Origin: Urbifossiella sp046350095
Lineage (GTDB): Bacteria > Planctomycetota > Planctomycetia > Gemmatales > Gemmataceae
DNA length: 64,000 nt
NCBI GenBank assembly: GCA_046350095.1
Contig: JAXMBA010000002.1
Location: 2,289,019 to 2,353,018 of the forward strand
Direction of reading: 5' to 3'
Positions 1 to 7,473 of this stretch are shown piece by piece (positions within the stretch are counted from its first letter, which is position 1; every line of letters starts with the position of its first letter). The position numbers and the translations under genes are program-made. The notes under the pieces were generated by a model that was not told the origin of the DNA, searched no databases, and saw nothing but the letters and a program-made list of their open reading frames with translations.

Positions 1-102
1 CGGCCCCAGACGGTACCTCCCCTTATCGTAGCGTCGCGCCCGCGGTTGTCCGCGACGCCAGCCGCTCCCGTATACCAACGGAAACCTGCCGAGGTTCCCG
101 CC

Positions 103-996
103 ATGACGCGCTCGCTCTCCCTGGCGATTCTGCTAGCCGCGCACCCGGCCCGCGCCGCCGAGCCGCCCCCGAAACTGTTCGACCAACCCAACCTGGTCGC
201 GTGGTGCATCGTCCCGTTCGACGCGAAGAAGCGCGGCCCCGAGGAGCGGGTCGCCATGCTGAAGCAGCTCGGGTTCACCAAGTACGCCTACGACTGGCGG
301 GCCGAGCACCTCCCCACCTTCGACCGCGAGGTCGGCCTGCTGAAGCAGCACAACATCGAACTCACCGCGGTGTGGTTCCCCGCCGCGCTCAACGCCGACG
401 CGCGGGCGCTGCTCGACGTGATCGCCAGGCACAAGGTCACGCCGCAACTGTGGGTGACGATGGGCGACCCCGGTGGCGCCGACCAGGCCGCGAAGGTCGC
501 CAACGCCGCGAAGGTGATCCGCCCGATCGCCGACGAGGCCGCGAAGCTCGGCTGCAAGGTCGCGCTGTACAACCACGGGGGCTGGTTCGGCGAGCCCGCC
601 AATCAGGTCGCGGTCGTCGAATCCCTCAAGCTGCCGAACGTCGGCGTCGTCTACAACCTGCACCACGGCCACGACCACCTGCCGCGCTTCCCCGAGCACC
701 TCGCCGCGATGCGGCCGCACCTGCTGGCACTGAACCTGAACGGGATGCTGCCCGACGGTGAAAAGCTGGGCAAGAAGATTCTTCCACTCGGCGTCGGAAC
801 TCTCGATCTGAAGCTGCTCCGCGACATCGCCGCGAGCGGCTACACCGGCCCGATCGGCATCCTCGGCCACACCCAGGACGACGCCGAGGCCCGGCTGCGC
901 GACAACCTCGACGGTCTGGCGTGGCTGCGGCCGCAGCTCGCCGGCACGCCCGCGGGGCCGCGGCCGGCGTACCGCACGCACCCGGGTCGGCCGTAA
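103..996 (+). CDS. Secreted sugar-phosphate isomerase/epimerase-like TIM barrel protein
   Basis: The 297-residue product starts with a probable Sec signal peptide (residues 1-18, MTRSLSLAILLAAHPARA) and continues as an alternating beta/alpha pattern of the xylose-isomerase-like TIM barrel family (AP endonuclease 2 superfamily). Histidine and acidic clusters that could bind a metal lie at NHGGWFGEP, YNLHHGHDHLP and GHTQDD. The ATG at 103 is preferred over an in-frame TTG at 46 because it places the hydrophobic signal sequence at the N-terminus. In planctomycetes such exported barrels are common and usually have no known substrate, so the activity here is open. The fold is fairly sure, the reaction is not. 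Confidence 0.8.
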   Translation: MTRSLSLAILLAAHPARAAEPPPKLFDQPNLVAWCIVPFDAKKRGPEERVAMLKQLGFTKYAYDWRAEHLPTFDREVGLLKQHNIELTAVWFPAALNADARALLDVIARHKVTPQLWVTMGDPGGADQAAKVANAAKVIRPIADEAAKLGCKVALYNHGGWFGEPANQVAVVESLKLPNVGVVYNLHHGHDHLPRFPEHLAAMRPHLLALNLNGMLPDGEKLGKKILPLGVGTLDLKLLRDIAASGYTGPIGILGHTQDDAEARLRDNLDGLAWLRPQLAGTPAGPRPAYRTHPGRP

Positions 997-1148
997 GGTT
1001 TACCCCGCCCGCACCACCCGCCCGCGGAAGTGCTACGCGGCGTGGTTCCGACCCGTCGGCGCGCTGCGGGGCACGGGGGCGGGGCGGTAGAGTGACGCTC
1101 CCGGGACGGGGCGCGGGGGCGCCTCGCCGCGGGAACGGGGGCGACGCC

Positions 1149-1346
1149 ATGACCACGCAGGTGGAACAGCTGCCGGCCGACGTGTTTGCCGGCGTGTGGA
1201 ACAACAGCGGCTCGCTCGACGAGGCCGCGACGAAGGTGAAAGAGATGGTCGGCGGCCGCGCCCCGCGGTGGGCGGTGCTGGCGCGGGCCACGGCGATGCG
1301 GAAGGCGGGGGCAGACCTGAAGCGGTTCCCGATCGGCGACAAGTAA
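1149..1346 (+). CDS. Small HTH-like hypothetical protein
   Basis: A 65-residue protein that starts 11 bp upstream of upp's start region (stop 1346, upp ATG 1358), so the two are probably co-transcribed. The pattern W..S.S.DEAA..V......W.....RA..MRKAG..LK.F resembles small helix-turn-helix-like proteins that recur in planctomycete genomes, with the second half (ARATAMRKAGADLKRFPIG) as the likely recognition helix region. The ATG follows a GGGG-rich stretch that may serve as a ribosome-binding site. The DNA-binding role is an inference from this pattern only. Confidence 0.6.
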   Translation: MTTQVEQLPADVFAGVWNNSGSLDEAATKVKEMVGGRAPRWAVLARATAMRKAGADLKRFPIGDK

Positions 1347-1357
1347 GGGGGACGGCG

Positions 1358-1984
1358 ATGGCGTTGGTCCACGTCTCGGCGCACCCGCTGGTCCGGCACA
1401 AGGTGGCCCGGCTCCGCGCCGCCGACACCAGGCCGCCGGAGTTCCGCGACCTCGTCGCCGCCATCTCGCGCGTCCTGTTCCTCGAAGCGACGGCCGACCT
1501 GCCGCTGCGGGCGGTGCCGGTCCGCACGCCGCTGGCCGACACCACCGGCGAAGAGATCGCCGCCCGCGTCGGGCTGGTGCCGGTGCTGCGGGCCGGGCTC
1601 GGCATGGCCGACGCCATGCTCCAGGCGCTGCCCGAAGCGAGTGTGTGGCACCTCGGCCTGTACCGCGACCACGCCACGCTCAAGCCGGTGACGTACTACA
1701 ACAAGCTCCCCGCGCAGCCGGACATGGACGTGGCGCTGGTGCTCGACCCGATGCTCGCCACCGGCGGCAGCGCCATCGCGGCCATCGACATCCTGAAGAA
1801 GGCCGGCACCGCGAAGGTCGTGTTCGTCGGGCTGATCGCCGCCCCGGAGGGGATCGCGGCGCTCGTCGCGGCCCACCCGGACGTGCCGCTGTACCTCGCC
1901 GCGAGGGACGAAAGGCTCAACGACATCGGCTACATCGTGCCGGGGCTAGGCGACGCGGGCGACAGGCAGTTCGGGACTCGCTAA
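1358..1984 (+). CDS. upp: Uracil phosphoribosyltransferase
   Basis: The enzyme converts uracil and PRPP to UMP in pyrimidine salvage. The product of 208 residues has the usual family length. It carries the PRPP-binding loop VLDPMLATGGSA (about residues 128-139) and the C-terminal uracil-binding segment YIVPGLGDAGDR (about 193-204). VPVLRAGLGMADAML near residue 74 is the typical family core. The ATG at 1358 follows GGGGGACGGCG. Reading continues toward a minus-strand riboswitch-like element, so an upp read-through transcript would be antisense to that RNA. Confidence 0.97.
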   Translation: MALVHVSAHPLVRHKVARLRAADTRPPEFRDLVAAISRVLFLEATADLPLRAVPVRTPLADTTGEEIAARVGLVPVLRAGLGMADAMLQALPEASVWHLGLYRDHATLKPVTYYNKLPAQPDMDVALVLDPMLATGGSAIAAIDILKKAGTAKVVFVGLIAAPEGIAALVAAHPDVPLYLAARDERLNDIGYIVPGLGDAGDRQFGTR

Positions 1985-2098
1985 GAGATGGAGGAGCGGG
2001 TCGGCCCGGCGGGCCGGCGTGAGCCGGTCCGGGGGTGCAACAGGACACGCCGACGTTGCCGCCGCGCGACCCGGGGATGAACGGGGTTTGCACCACGT

Positions 2099-2205
2099 CA
2101 GCCCTTCGGCAGCCAGGCGACCTCCAACCCAATGGTGGGGGGAGTTGGAGGCCCGTAGCTTTGCGCCCCCGCCTCGCGACGGGTTAGCCCTTTCGAGGAT
2201 GAAAG
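2099..2205 (-). ncRNA. GEMM (c-di-GMP-I type) riboswitch-like aptamer with no downstream gene
   Basis: Read on the minus strand from about 2205 to 2099, the sequence carries the conserved parts of the GEMM-I aptamer in order. GGGCTAACC at 2190-2182 is followed by a C/G-rich hairpin closed by a GCGA (GNRA) tetraloop. The hallmark GCGCAAAGCTACGGGCCT comes next, then a variable hairpin with perfect CCTCCAAC/GTTGGAGG arms, and then GTCGCCTGGCTGCCGA, the second conserved helix with its receptor-like segment. The middle G of AGGGC, which favours c-di-GMP over cGAMP in known aptamers, is present. Downstream on this strand lies only the antisense of upp, and upstream lies the end of the SirB1-like gene. 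Hence it is either an orphan, a 3' UTR element or an antisense RNA regulator. A covariance-model search was not possible here. Confidence 0.72.
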
Positions 2206-2411
2206 GTGTTGGCGCCCCCGGTCCCGCCGGGGCCGACCCCGGCCGTGCAGCCAAAACCCGCACGGCCGTTCGCTACCTGTACTTAGAACCGTTTCTCACG
2301 CGCCGCCGAGAATTCACCCGAAATCACGCTCGGAGCGAAATTCTTGTTTCCGCCGGGTGTGCCACCGGGTCGCGGAAACAAGTCACTCCGTCGCACCGAA
2401 CAGCGTTCGAC

Positions 2412-3236
2412 CTAGTTCCACATCGCCACCTCGCGCAGCGCCTGCGACAGAAACCCGCCCACCGTCTCGACATCGGACGCGCCCGGCGCCGCGGCGAGGT
2501 ACGCCCTCAGGTGCGGTACGGCCCGACCCGGCCGACCGGCGTGGATCAGGCACACGCCCAGATCCCGCCGCTGATCCGCGTCCTTCGGAAGGAGCGACAC
2601 CAGTCGCTCCGTCGTGCGGGCGGCGCGGGCGAAGTCGGCCGTCTTCAGATAGACGCTTTTGAGATTGGTTAACAGCCGCACGGCCACGGCGGCGGTCGGG
2701 GCGGCGGCCATCGCCTCGGGCGTGAGCTCGAACGGCCGACCGGTCGCCTCCTCCACCAGTTTCGCGCAGTCGCCAGCGTCGAGGAACCGGCCGGCGTGGA
2801 AGGGATCGAAGAACACCGCCGCGCCGTCCTCCCCCACCACCTTCGCCACGAAGTGCCCCGGCAGGCCGACGCCCTCCACAGTCAGGCCGGCGCGCGTGCC
2901 CACGGCCGCGGCCACCAGCGACAGCGTGATCGGCAGGCCGAGTTTGCGGTCGAGCACGTCGTTCAGATAGCTGTTCCGCGGGTCGTAGTAGTCGGCCTGG
3001 TTGCCGGCGAACTCCTCGTCGGCGAACAGGAGGTCCGTGAGCGCGACGGCGTCGGCGGTGAGGCGGCCGGTGAGCCGCTGGGCGAGGCGGTCGGCCAGGT
3101 CGTCGAGGCGGGCGAGGTAGACGGCCGGGTCGAGGTCGGGGTACTCGTCGCGGGCCAGATGAAGCGCGAGTTCGGCCAGGTCCGCGGGGTGGTGCGGGTC
3201 GGCGGCGAGGGCCGCGAGGGTGGCGGGGAGGTCCAT
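2412..3236 (-). CDS. SirB1 family transglutaminase-like/TPR protein
   Basis: A 274-residue soluble protein without a signal peptide. Residues about 60-190 look like the transglutaminase-like core of the SirB1 family: NSYLNDVLDRKLGLPITLS followed by GVGLPGHFVAKV and FFDPFHAGRFL. The C-terminal third is helical, with a TPR-like layout (LKTADFARAARTTERLVSL, LGVCLIHAGRPGRAVPHL). Family members are widespread but mostly without a proven reaction, and several lack the catalytic cysteine; I see no obvious Cys at the start of the core here either. The minus-strand transcript would run into the GEMM-like element about 200 bp downstream. Confidence 0.85.
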   Translation of the reverse strand: MDLPATLAALAADPHHPADLAELALHLARDEYPDLDPAVYLARLDDLADRLAQRLTGRLTADAVALTDLLFADEEFAGNQADYYDPRNSYLNDVLDRKLGLPITLSLVAAAVGTRAGLTVEGVGLPGHFVAKVVGEDGAAVFFDPFHAGRFLDAGDCAKLVEEATGRPFELTPEAMAAAPTAAVAVRLLTNLKSVYLKTADFARAARTTERLVSLLPKDADQRRDLGVCLIHAGRPGRAVPHLRAYLAAAPGASDVETVGGFLSQALREVAMWN

Positions 3237-3263
3237 GCCGGCATCATACGCCGCGGGCTCGCC

Positions 3264-4919
3264 TCACTGTTCCCCCGCCACCCACGACCGGGTCAGCCGG
3301 TACACCGCCACGCGCAGCCGCGGGTGGTCGCGGCCCACCACCGGCTCGGCGCCGCCGTACAGGTTCGGCACCGTCTGCGCCTTCAGCCAGTCGTCCCACA
3401 CGAACTCCGCGACCACCTCCGCGTCGGCCGGCGGCTCGGGCGGGAACCACGCCCACCCCGCGAACGGCCGCGGGAAGTCCACGCCCGGCGGGAACCGCGG
3501 CAGCACCAGATAGTCGCCAGTGGCCAGTTGCGACTGCCCGACCACGGCCGGCCGCATCCCCGCCCGCTCGCAGTAGAACTGGAACCCCCAGTGGCCGACG
3601 TACCACGCCCGGCTCCCCGCGGGAACCACCGCCGCGGCCCGCTCGGCGAGCGCCTTCTCCGGCAGCGCGTCGTACCCGTCCAGCGCCACCAGCAGCACGC
3701 CGGCGGCGACGCCGAACGGCACCACCCACCGCGCCGGCGGGCGGTCCGGCGTGCGGCTCACGACCCGCGCCGCCAGCACGCCGACCGCCAGTGACACCCC
3801 GATGACGCGCCGCGCCGCGGGGAACGGCGTCATGCCGAAGTAGGCGCCGAGTTCCAGCAGCACCCAGCCGACCACGAACCAACTCCCGGCGTCCCGCTCC
3901 TCCCGGCGCCACAACAGCAGCAGCGCCGCAGCCAGCGCCGTGAGCAGCACGGCGGCGCCGGTCGTGCGCCACACGAGCGTCGGCAGCGTCAGCTTCGGGT
4001 GGTCCTTCGGGCCGACCAGCACCGCGTCCGCGCCGGTTGTGACGGCGACGAGGGCCGCCCCGATCAACCACAGCGCCGCGCCGCCGGCGATCGCCCCGCG
4101 CGGCAGGCCGAGCGAGCGCTGGGCGTACAGCGCGAAGCCGACGCCGAGCACGCCGAGGTGCCCGGCCAGCGGCGCCACCAGGTCGAACTTGTCCGCGAGC
4201 CAGCCGTCTTCGGATGCGGCCTGTTGCCCCGCGTGGTGGAGGAAGTGCGACGTACCGTACGTCAGGTGCATCAGCCCTTCCCACGCCGCGAACCCGCCCG
4301 CAGCCGCCGCGACGGCCACGACCGCGAGGCCGATCCTCCGGTGCGTCAGCCCGTACCAGCCGAGCACGGCGGGGGCGACGAGGGCGGTGTATTTGGTTTG
4401 CATCGCCAGCGCCGCGAGCAGCCCCGCGCCGACGGCGAGGCGAAGCGAGCCGCGGTCGGCGGCGCGGGCGAACACGGCGAGGGCCGCGAGCCCGAGCGCC
4501 GCCGCGGGCACGTCGAGCATCAGGTTCACCATCGGCAGCACCGCCGGCGACAGCACGATCAGCGGCAGCGCACCCCCTTCCGTTCCCGGCGCGAAGCGGC
4601 GCAGCAAATCGCGCACGGCCCACGCCAGCAGCCACGCGACGGGGAACAGCCACAACTTCAGCAGCACGGGTTCGACGCCGAACAGGCGCACGCCGGCGGC
4701 CAGCCAGTACGGCAGGACGGGCGGGCAGAGGATGTCCATCGCCGGTTCGGGGGCGTCGTACCAGAAGAGCTCGAAGCCGTAGGGGTCGGCGGGGGCGCCG
4801 GCGATGTGCTGGGCGAAGGCGAGGTACGCGGGGTCGTCCACGACGACCGGCTTGGCGGCATTCGCCAGGGTGACGACGAGCGCAAGGACGGTGGGGGTGT
4901 TGAACCAGCGAGTGATCAC
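3264..4919 (-). CDS. Integral membrane glycosyltransferase-like protein (GT39/ArnT-like)
   Basis: The 551-residue protein has about ten hydrophobic segments through residue ~420 and then a soluble C-terminal domain. The first extracytoplasmic loop carries the acidic pair VVVDDPAYLAFAQHI near residues 26-40, the position of the catalytic Asp/Glu in lipid-linked-sugar GT-C enzymes. PVLPYWLAAGVRLFG fits the family pattern. The start is GTG at 4919, because no ATG precedes the first hydrophobic helix. The likely role is transfer of a sugar from a polyprenyl carrier onto a cell-envelope target. The substrate cannot be read from sequence. Confidence 0.75.
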   Translation of the reverse strand: MITRWFNTPTVLALVVTLANAAKPVVVDDPAYLAFAQHIAGAPADPYGFELFWYDAPEPAMDILCPPVLPYWLAAGVRLFGVEPVLLKLWLFPVAWLLAWAVRDLLRRFAPGTEGGALPLIVLSPAVLPMVNLMLDVPAAALGLAALAVFARAADRGSLRLAVGAGLLAALAMQTKYTALVAPAVLGWYGLTHRRIGLAVVAVAAAAGGFAAWEGLMHLTYGTSHFLHHAGQQAASEDGWLADKFDLVAPLAGHLGVLGVGFALYAQRSLGLPRGAIAGGAALWLIGAALVAVTTGADAVLVGPKDHPKLTLPTLVWRTTGAAVLLTALAAALLLLWRREERDAGSWFVVGWVLLELGAYFGMTPFPAARRVIGVSLAVGVLAARVVSRTPDRPPARWVVPFGVAAGVLLVALDGYDALPEKALAERAAAVVPAGSRAWYVGHWGFQFYCERAGMRPAVVGQSQLATGDYLVLPRFPPGVDFPRPFAGWAWFPPEPPADAEVVAEFVWDDWLKAQTVPNLYGGAEPVVGRDHPRLRVAVYRLTRSWVAGEQ

Positions 4920-4958
4920 AGTGGGGTCTCGGGCCGGATGGTCGCCGGCTCTGCGTGG

Positions 4959-5405
4959 TTATACCGTCGAATTCGGCTCAGTTTTGTGCCACCTCGCGTC
5001 GGTGAGGTACCCTTCCCATTCGCCGCACTCGCCGTTCATCCAGCCTCGCCCGGACCAGCCATGCGGAGTGTAGCGGAAGTGGACGATCTCGCTGCCGTCC
5101 GGCCCAAACACCCGCCGACCGCCGGAGTAAAGCAGCACGTCGGCCGACGCCCAGGCGGCCGCGCCGTGATTCACACTGATACACACAACGCCACAGGCTA
5201 CTAATCGAAAGGCCTCGCTAACGCACCCACGGACATGCACGCAGCCGCCGGCATGGGCATGGCCCAAGTGGTCCTCGATGAACCATGAGGTCACGGCGAA
5301 CGGGATACCGGTGTAATCGGAAAGCGATTCAACGAGTCCACCCAACAGACGACGCCACTCGGCGTCGGGGCGGTGTCCAGGGTTCGTGTCGAGCACCTCC
5401 TCCAC
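4959..5405 (-). CDS. Hypothetical cytosolic protein, start uncertain
   Basis: An unrecognised reading frame of up to about 148 residues, rich in Gly, His, Trp and Cys (for example VRGCVSEAFRLVACGVVCIS and TPHGWSGRGWMNGECG). It has lower GC at codon position three than its neighbours, and it looks protein-like because its aromatic and hydrophobic residues alternate. No in-frame ATG occurs near the N-terminus. GTG at 5405 or 5396, or a TTG further in, could start it, so the 5' limit is a guess. It lies head-to-head with lipB and is followed by the membrane protein gene. It could be a Gemmataceae-specific or recently acquired gene. Confidence 0.5.
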   Translation of the reverse strand: MEEVLDTNPGHRPDAEWRRLLGGLVESLSDYTGIPFAVTSWFIEDHLGHAHAGGCVHVRGCVSEAFRLVACGVVCISVNHGAAAWASADVLLYSGGRRVFGPDGSEIVHFRYTPHGWSGRGWMNGECGEWEGYLTDARWHKTEPNSTV

Positions 5406-5522
5406 ATCGCACCCATTCCAGGAATCGTCGGCGTGCTGCAGTTCGGGTGGCCTGTGTTCCCGCCCGCGGGCTGCTAAAATACGCCCGTCGGGCACGGTTT
5501 CCACACCCTGGATGGATCGCCG

Positions 5523-6239
5523 TTGACGGACCGCCCCCTCCACGCCTACCTCCTCGGTCGGCTGGACTTCGACGCCCTCTTGCCGTTGCAGCGGCGCGTC
5601 GCCTACGACATCACCGGCGAACCCGGCAGCGGCGCCGTCCTCATCTGCGAGCACCCGCCCGGCATCACCGTCGGCCGTGAGGGGAGCCGGGCGCACGTAC
5701 GGCCCGAGCCCGAAGAACTCACCGCCCGCGGCTGGCCCGTCCGCTGGCTCGCCCGCGGCGGCGGCGTCCTGCTCCACCTCCCCGGGCAGGTCGCGTGCTA
5801 CCCCGTCCTGCCGCTCGCCGAGTTGAAGATCACGCCGGCAGCCTACGTCGCCGAACTGCAAGCCCTCGTGATCGAGGTGCTCGCCGGGTACGACCTCCGC
5901 GCCGAAGCCGACCCGCTCGCGCCCGGCGTTCGCGTGAACGGCCGGCGGATCGCCCACGTCGGCGCCGCGGTTCGCGGCGGCGTCACGGCGTTCGGGCTGG
6001 TGCTGAACGTCGATCCCGACCTGGAGCCGTTCCGCGCCGTCCACTGCGACGGCGACCCGCAGCCGATGACCTCGGTGCAGCGCGAGTCGCCGTCGCGGGT
6101 GCGGATCGCCGGCGTCCGCACGCAGCTGGTCGAGGCGGTGGCGGCCCGGTTCGGGTTCGCCCGCGTGTCCCTGTTCCACACCCACCCGGGGCTCGCGCCC
6201 CGGCCCGAGGCCCATGCGCGCGCTACCGGTACTCGATAA
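5523..6239 (+). CDS. lipB: LipB-like octanoyltransferase with substituted catalytic lysine
   Basis: LipB moves octanoate from acyl-ACP to lipoyl domains. The 238-residue product matches the fold: RGGGVLLHLPGQ corresponds to the usual RGGxxTxHGPGQ, NGRRIAHVG to the GxKIAxxG segment, and FRAVHCDGD to the FxxIxPCG segment that carries the catalytic cysteine. The lysine of the Cys/Lys dyad is replaced by arginine (NGRRIA). In the RGG motif the glycine after histidine is leucine. The reading frame opens with TTG at 5523, the only plausible start near the conserved N-terminus. The last 26 bp overlap lipA in another frame, so translation is probably coupled. It is either a diverged LipB or a related acyltransferase. 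Confidence 0.85.
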   Translation: MTDRPLHAYLLGRLDFDALLPLQRRVAYDITGEPGSGAVLICEHPPGITVGREGSRAHVRPEPEELTARGWPVRWLARGGGVLLHLPGQVACYPVLPLAELKITPAAYVAELQALVIEVLAGYDLRAEADPLAPGVRVNGRRIAHVGAAVRGGVTAFGLVLNVDPDLEPFRAVHCDGDPQPMTSVQRESPSRVRIAGVRTQLVEAVAARFGFARVSLFHTHPGLAPRPEAHARATGTR

Positions 6240-7119
6240 GCCGACCGCCCCCGGCCGCCTGCCGGCGTGGCTGAAGCGCCCGCTGCCGAAGGGCAACGGC
6301 AACGCCTTCACGCAGACGCTGCTCGACGACCTGAAGCTCGAAACGGTCTGCGAAAACGCCAAGTGCCCGAACCGGCCCGAGTGCTGGAGCCGCCGCACCG
6401 CCACGTTCATGGTGCTCGGCAACGTCTGCACCCGCCCGTGCGGCTTCTGCTCGGTGCCGAAGGGCGAGCCGCTCGCCGTAGAAATTGACGAGCCGGAACG
6501 GTTGGCGGAAGCGGCCGTGCGGCTGGGGCTGAAGCACGTCGTCATCACGTCCGTGACGCGCGACGACCTGCCGGACGGCGGCGCCGGCCACTTCGCGGCG
6601 TGCGTGCGTGCCGTGAAGGCGCGAATGCCCGCGGCCGCGGTCGAGGTGCTGACGCCGGACTTCGGCGGGAACGCGGCCGCGATCGACGTGGTGGTCGAAA
6701 GCGGCCCCGAGGTGTTCAACCACAACATCGAGACGGTGCCGCGCCTGTACCGCGCCGCCCGCGGCCGCGCCGAGTACCGCCGCAGCCTCGACCTGCTGGA
6801 GCGCGTGAAGCAGACGGCGCCCGCGATGGTGACCAAGGCCGGCCTGATGCTCGGCGTCGGCGAGACGATCGACGAGTTGTTCGACGTGCTGGCCGACCTG
6901 CGCGCGATCCGCTGCGACGTGGTGACGCTCGGCCAGTACCTGGCGCCGACGTACAAGCACAGCCTGCCGGTGGCGCGGTACGTGCCGCCGGCGGAGTTCG
7001 ACAGCATCGCCGCGCGGGCGCGGCTGCTGGGCTTCCAGCAGGTGGTGGCGGGGCCGTTCGTGCGGTCCAGCTACCACGCCGACGAGATGGTGCCGACCCG
7101 TGCCGCGAGTGCCGATTGA
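6214..7119 (+). CDS. lipA: Lipoyl synthase (radical SAM)
   Basis: Inserts two sulfur atoms into protein-bound octanoyl groups to make lipoyl cofactor. The 301-residue protein carries both iron-sulfur motifs: the auxiliary-cluster set C46, C51, C57 (CENAKCPNRPEC) and the radical-SAM set C72, C76, C79 (CTRPCGFC). The C-terminal RSSYHAD segment supplies the serine ligand of the auxiliary cluster. GGAGHFAACVRAVK and EVFNHNIETVPRLY are family signatures. Its start overlaps lipB and its end overlaps the lipoyl-type domain gene by 20 bp, which marks an operon. Confidence 0.98.
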   Translation: MRALPVLDKPTAPGRLPAWLKRPLPKGNGNAFTQTLLDDLKLETVCENAKCPNRPECWSRRTATFMVLGNVCTRPCGFCSVPKGEPLAVEIDEPERLAEAAVRLGLKHVVITSVTRDDLPDGGAGHFAACVRAVKARMPAAAVEVLTPDFGGNAAAIDVVVESGPEVFNHNIETVPRLYRAARGRAEYRRSLDLLERVKQTAPAMVTKAGLMLGVGETIDELFDVLADLRAIRCDVVTLGQYLAPTYKHSLPVARYVPPAEFDSIAARARLLGFQQVVAGPFVRSSYHADEMVPTRAASAD

Positions 7120-7339
7120 GCTGCCGGACCTGGGCGCCCCGCGGGCGGTGCTGAGCCTGTGGTACGCCCGCGTCGGCGACCGCGTGTTCGCCGGCGACCG
7201 CGTCGCCGAGGTGCTCATCCCCGGCGCCACAGTGGACGTGCCGGCACCGGTCGGAGGCGTGGTGGCAAGCCAGGCCGTACTGCCGAACGACCCGCTAGCG
7301 GCCGGGCAGATGATTGGGGAAATCCAGCAAGACGATTAA
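7100..7339 (+). CDS. Stand-alone biotinyl/lipoyl-type domain without the acceptor lysine
   Basis: A 79-residue protein that is a whole biotinyl/lipoyl fold and nothing else: IELPDLG at the N-terminus, WYARVGDRVFAGDRVAEV, then VDVPAPVGGVV and a closing PLAAGQMIGEI. In acyltransferase lipoyl domains the middle turn reads DKA with the lysine that carries lipoate. Here the aligned turn is PGA, and the protein contains no lysine at all. It therefore cannot be lipoylated or biotinylated in the classical way. It overlaps the end of lipA by 20 bp, so it may be a regulator, a binding partner or a degenerate acceptor. Confidence 0.85.
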   Translation: MPRVPIELPDLGAPRAVLSLWYARVGDRVFAGDRVAEVLIPGATVDVPAPVGGVVASQAVLPNDPLAAGQMIGEIQQDD

Positions 7340-7454
7340 CCACAGAGTCACAGAGGGCACAGAGAAGAAGACAGGAAGCAGAGACCAAACCAAGTTCGAA
7401 TTTTTGTTCTCCCTCGGTATTTGGTTTTCTCTGTGCCCGCTGTGACTCTGTGGT
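7339..7454. repeat. Palindromic intergenic repeat, CACAGAG family
   Basis: Two 28-bp arms (7339-7366 and 7427-7454) are reverse complements with a single mismatch. The arms begin ACCACAGAGTCACAG and enclose about 60 bp that again contain weaker inverted pieces (ACCAAA and TTTGGT). It fills the whole gap between the lipoyl-domain gene and tmk. The left arm overlaps the last base of the lipoyl-domain stop codon. Repeats of this wording are commonly seen between genes in planctomycetes. It could form an RNA hairpin or be a decayed miniature mobile element. Confidence 0.85.
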
Positions 7455-7473
7455 GAATCCTCCGTTCCGAACC

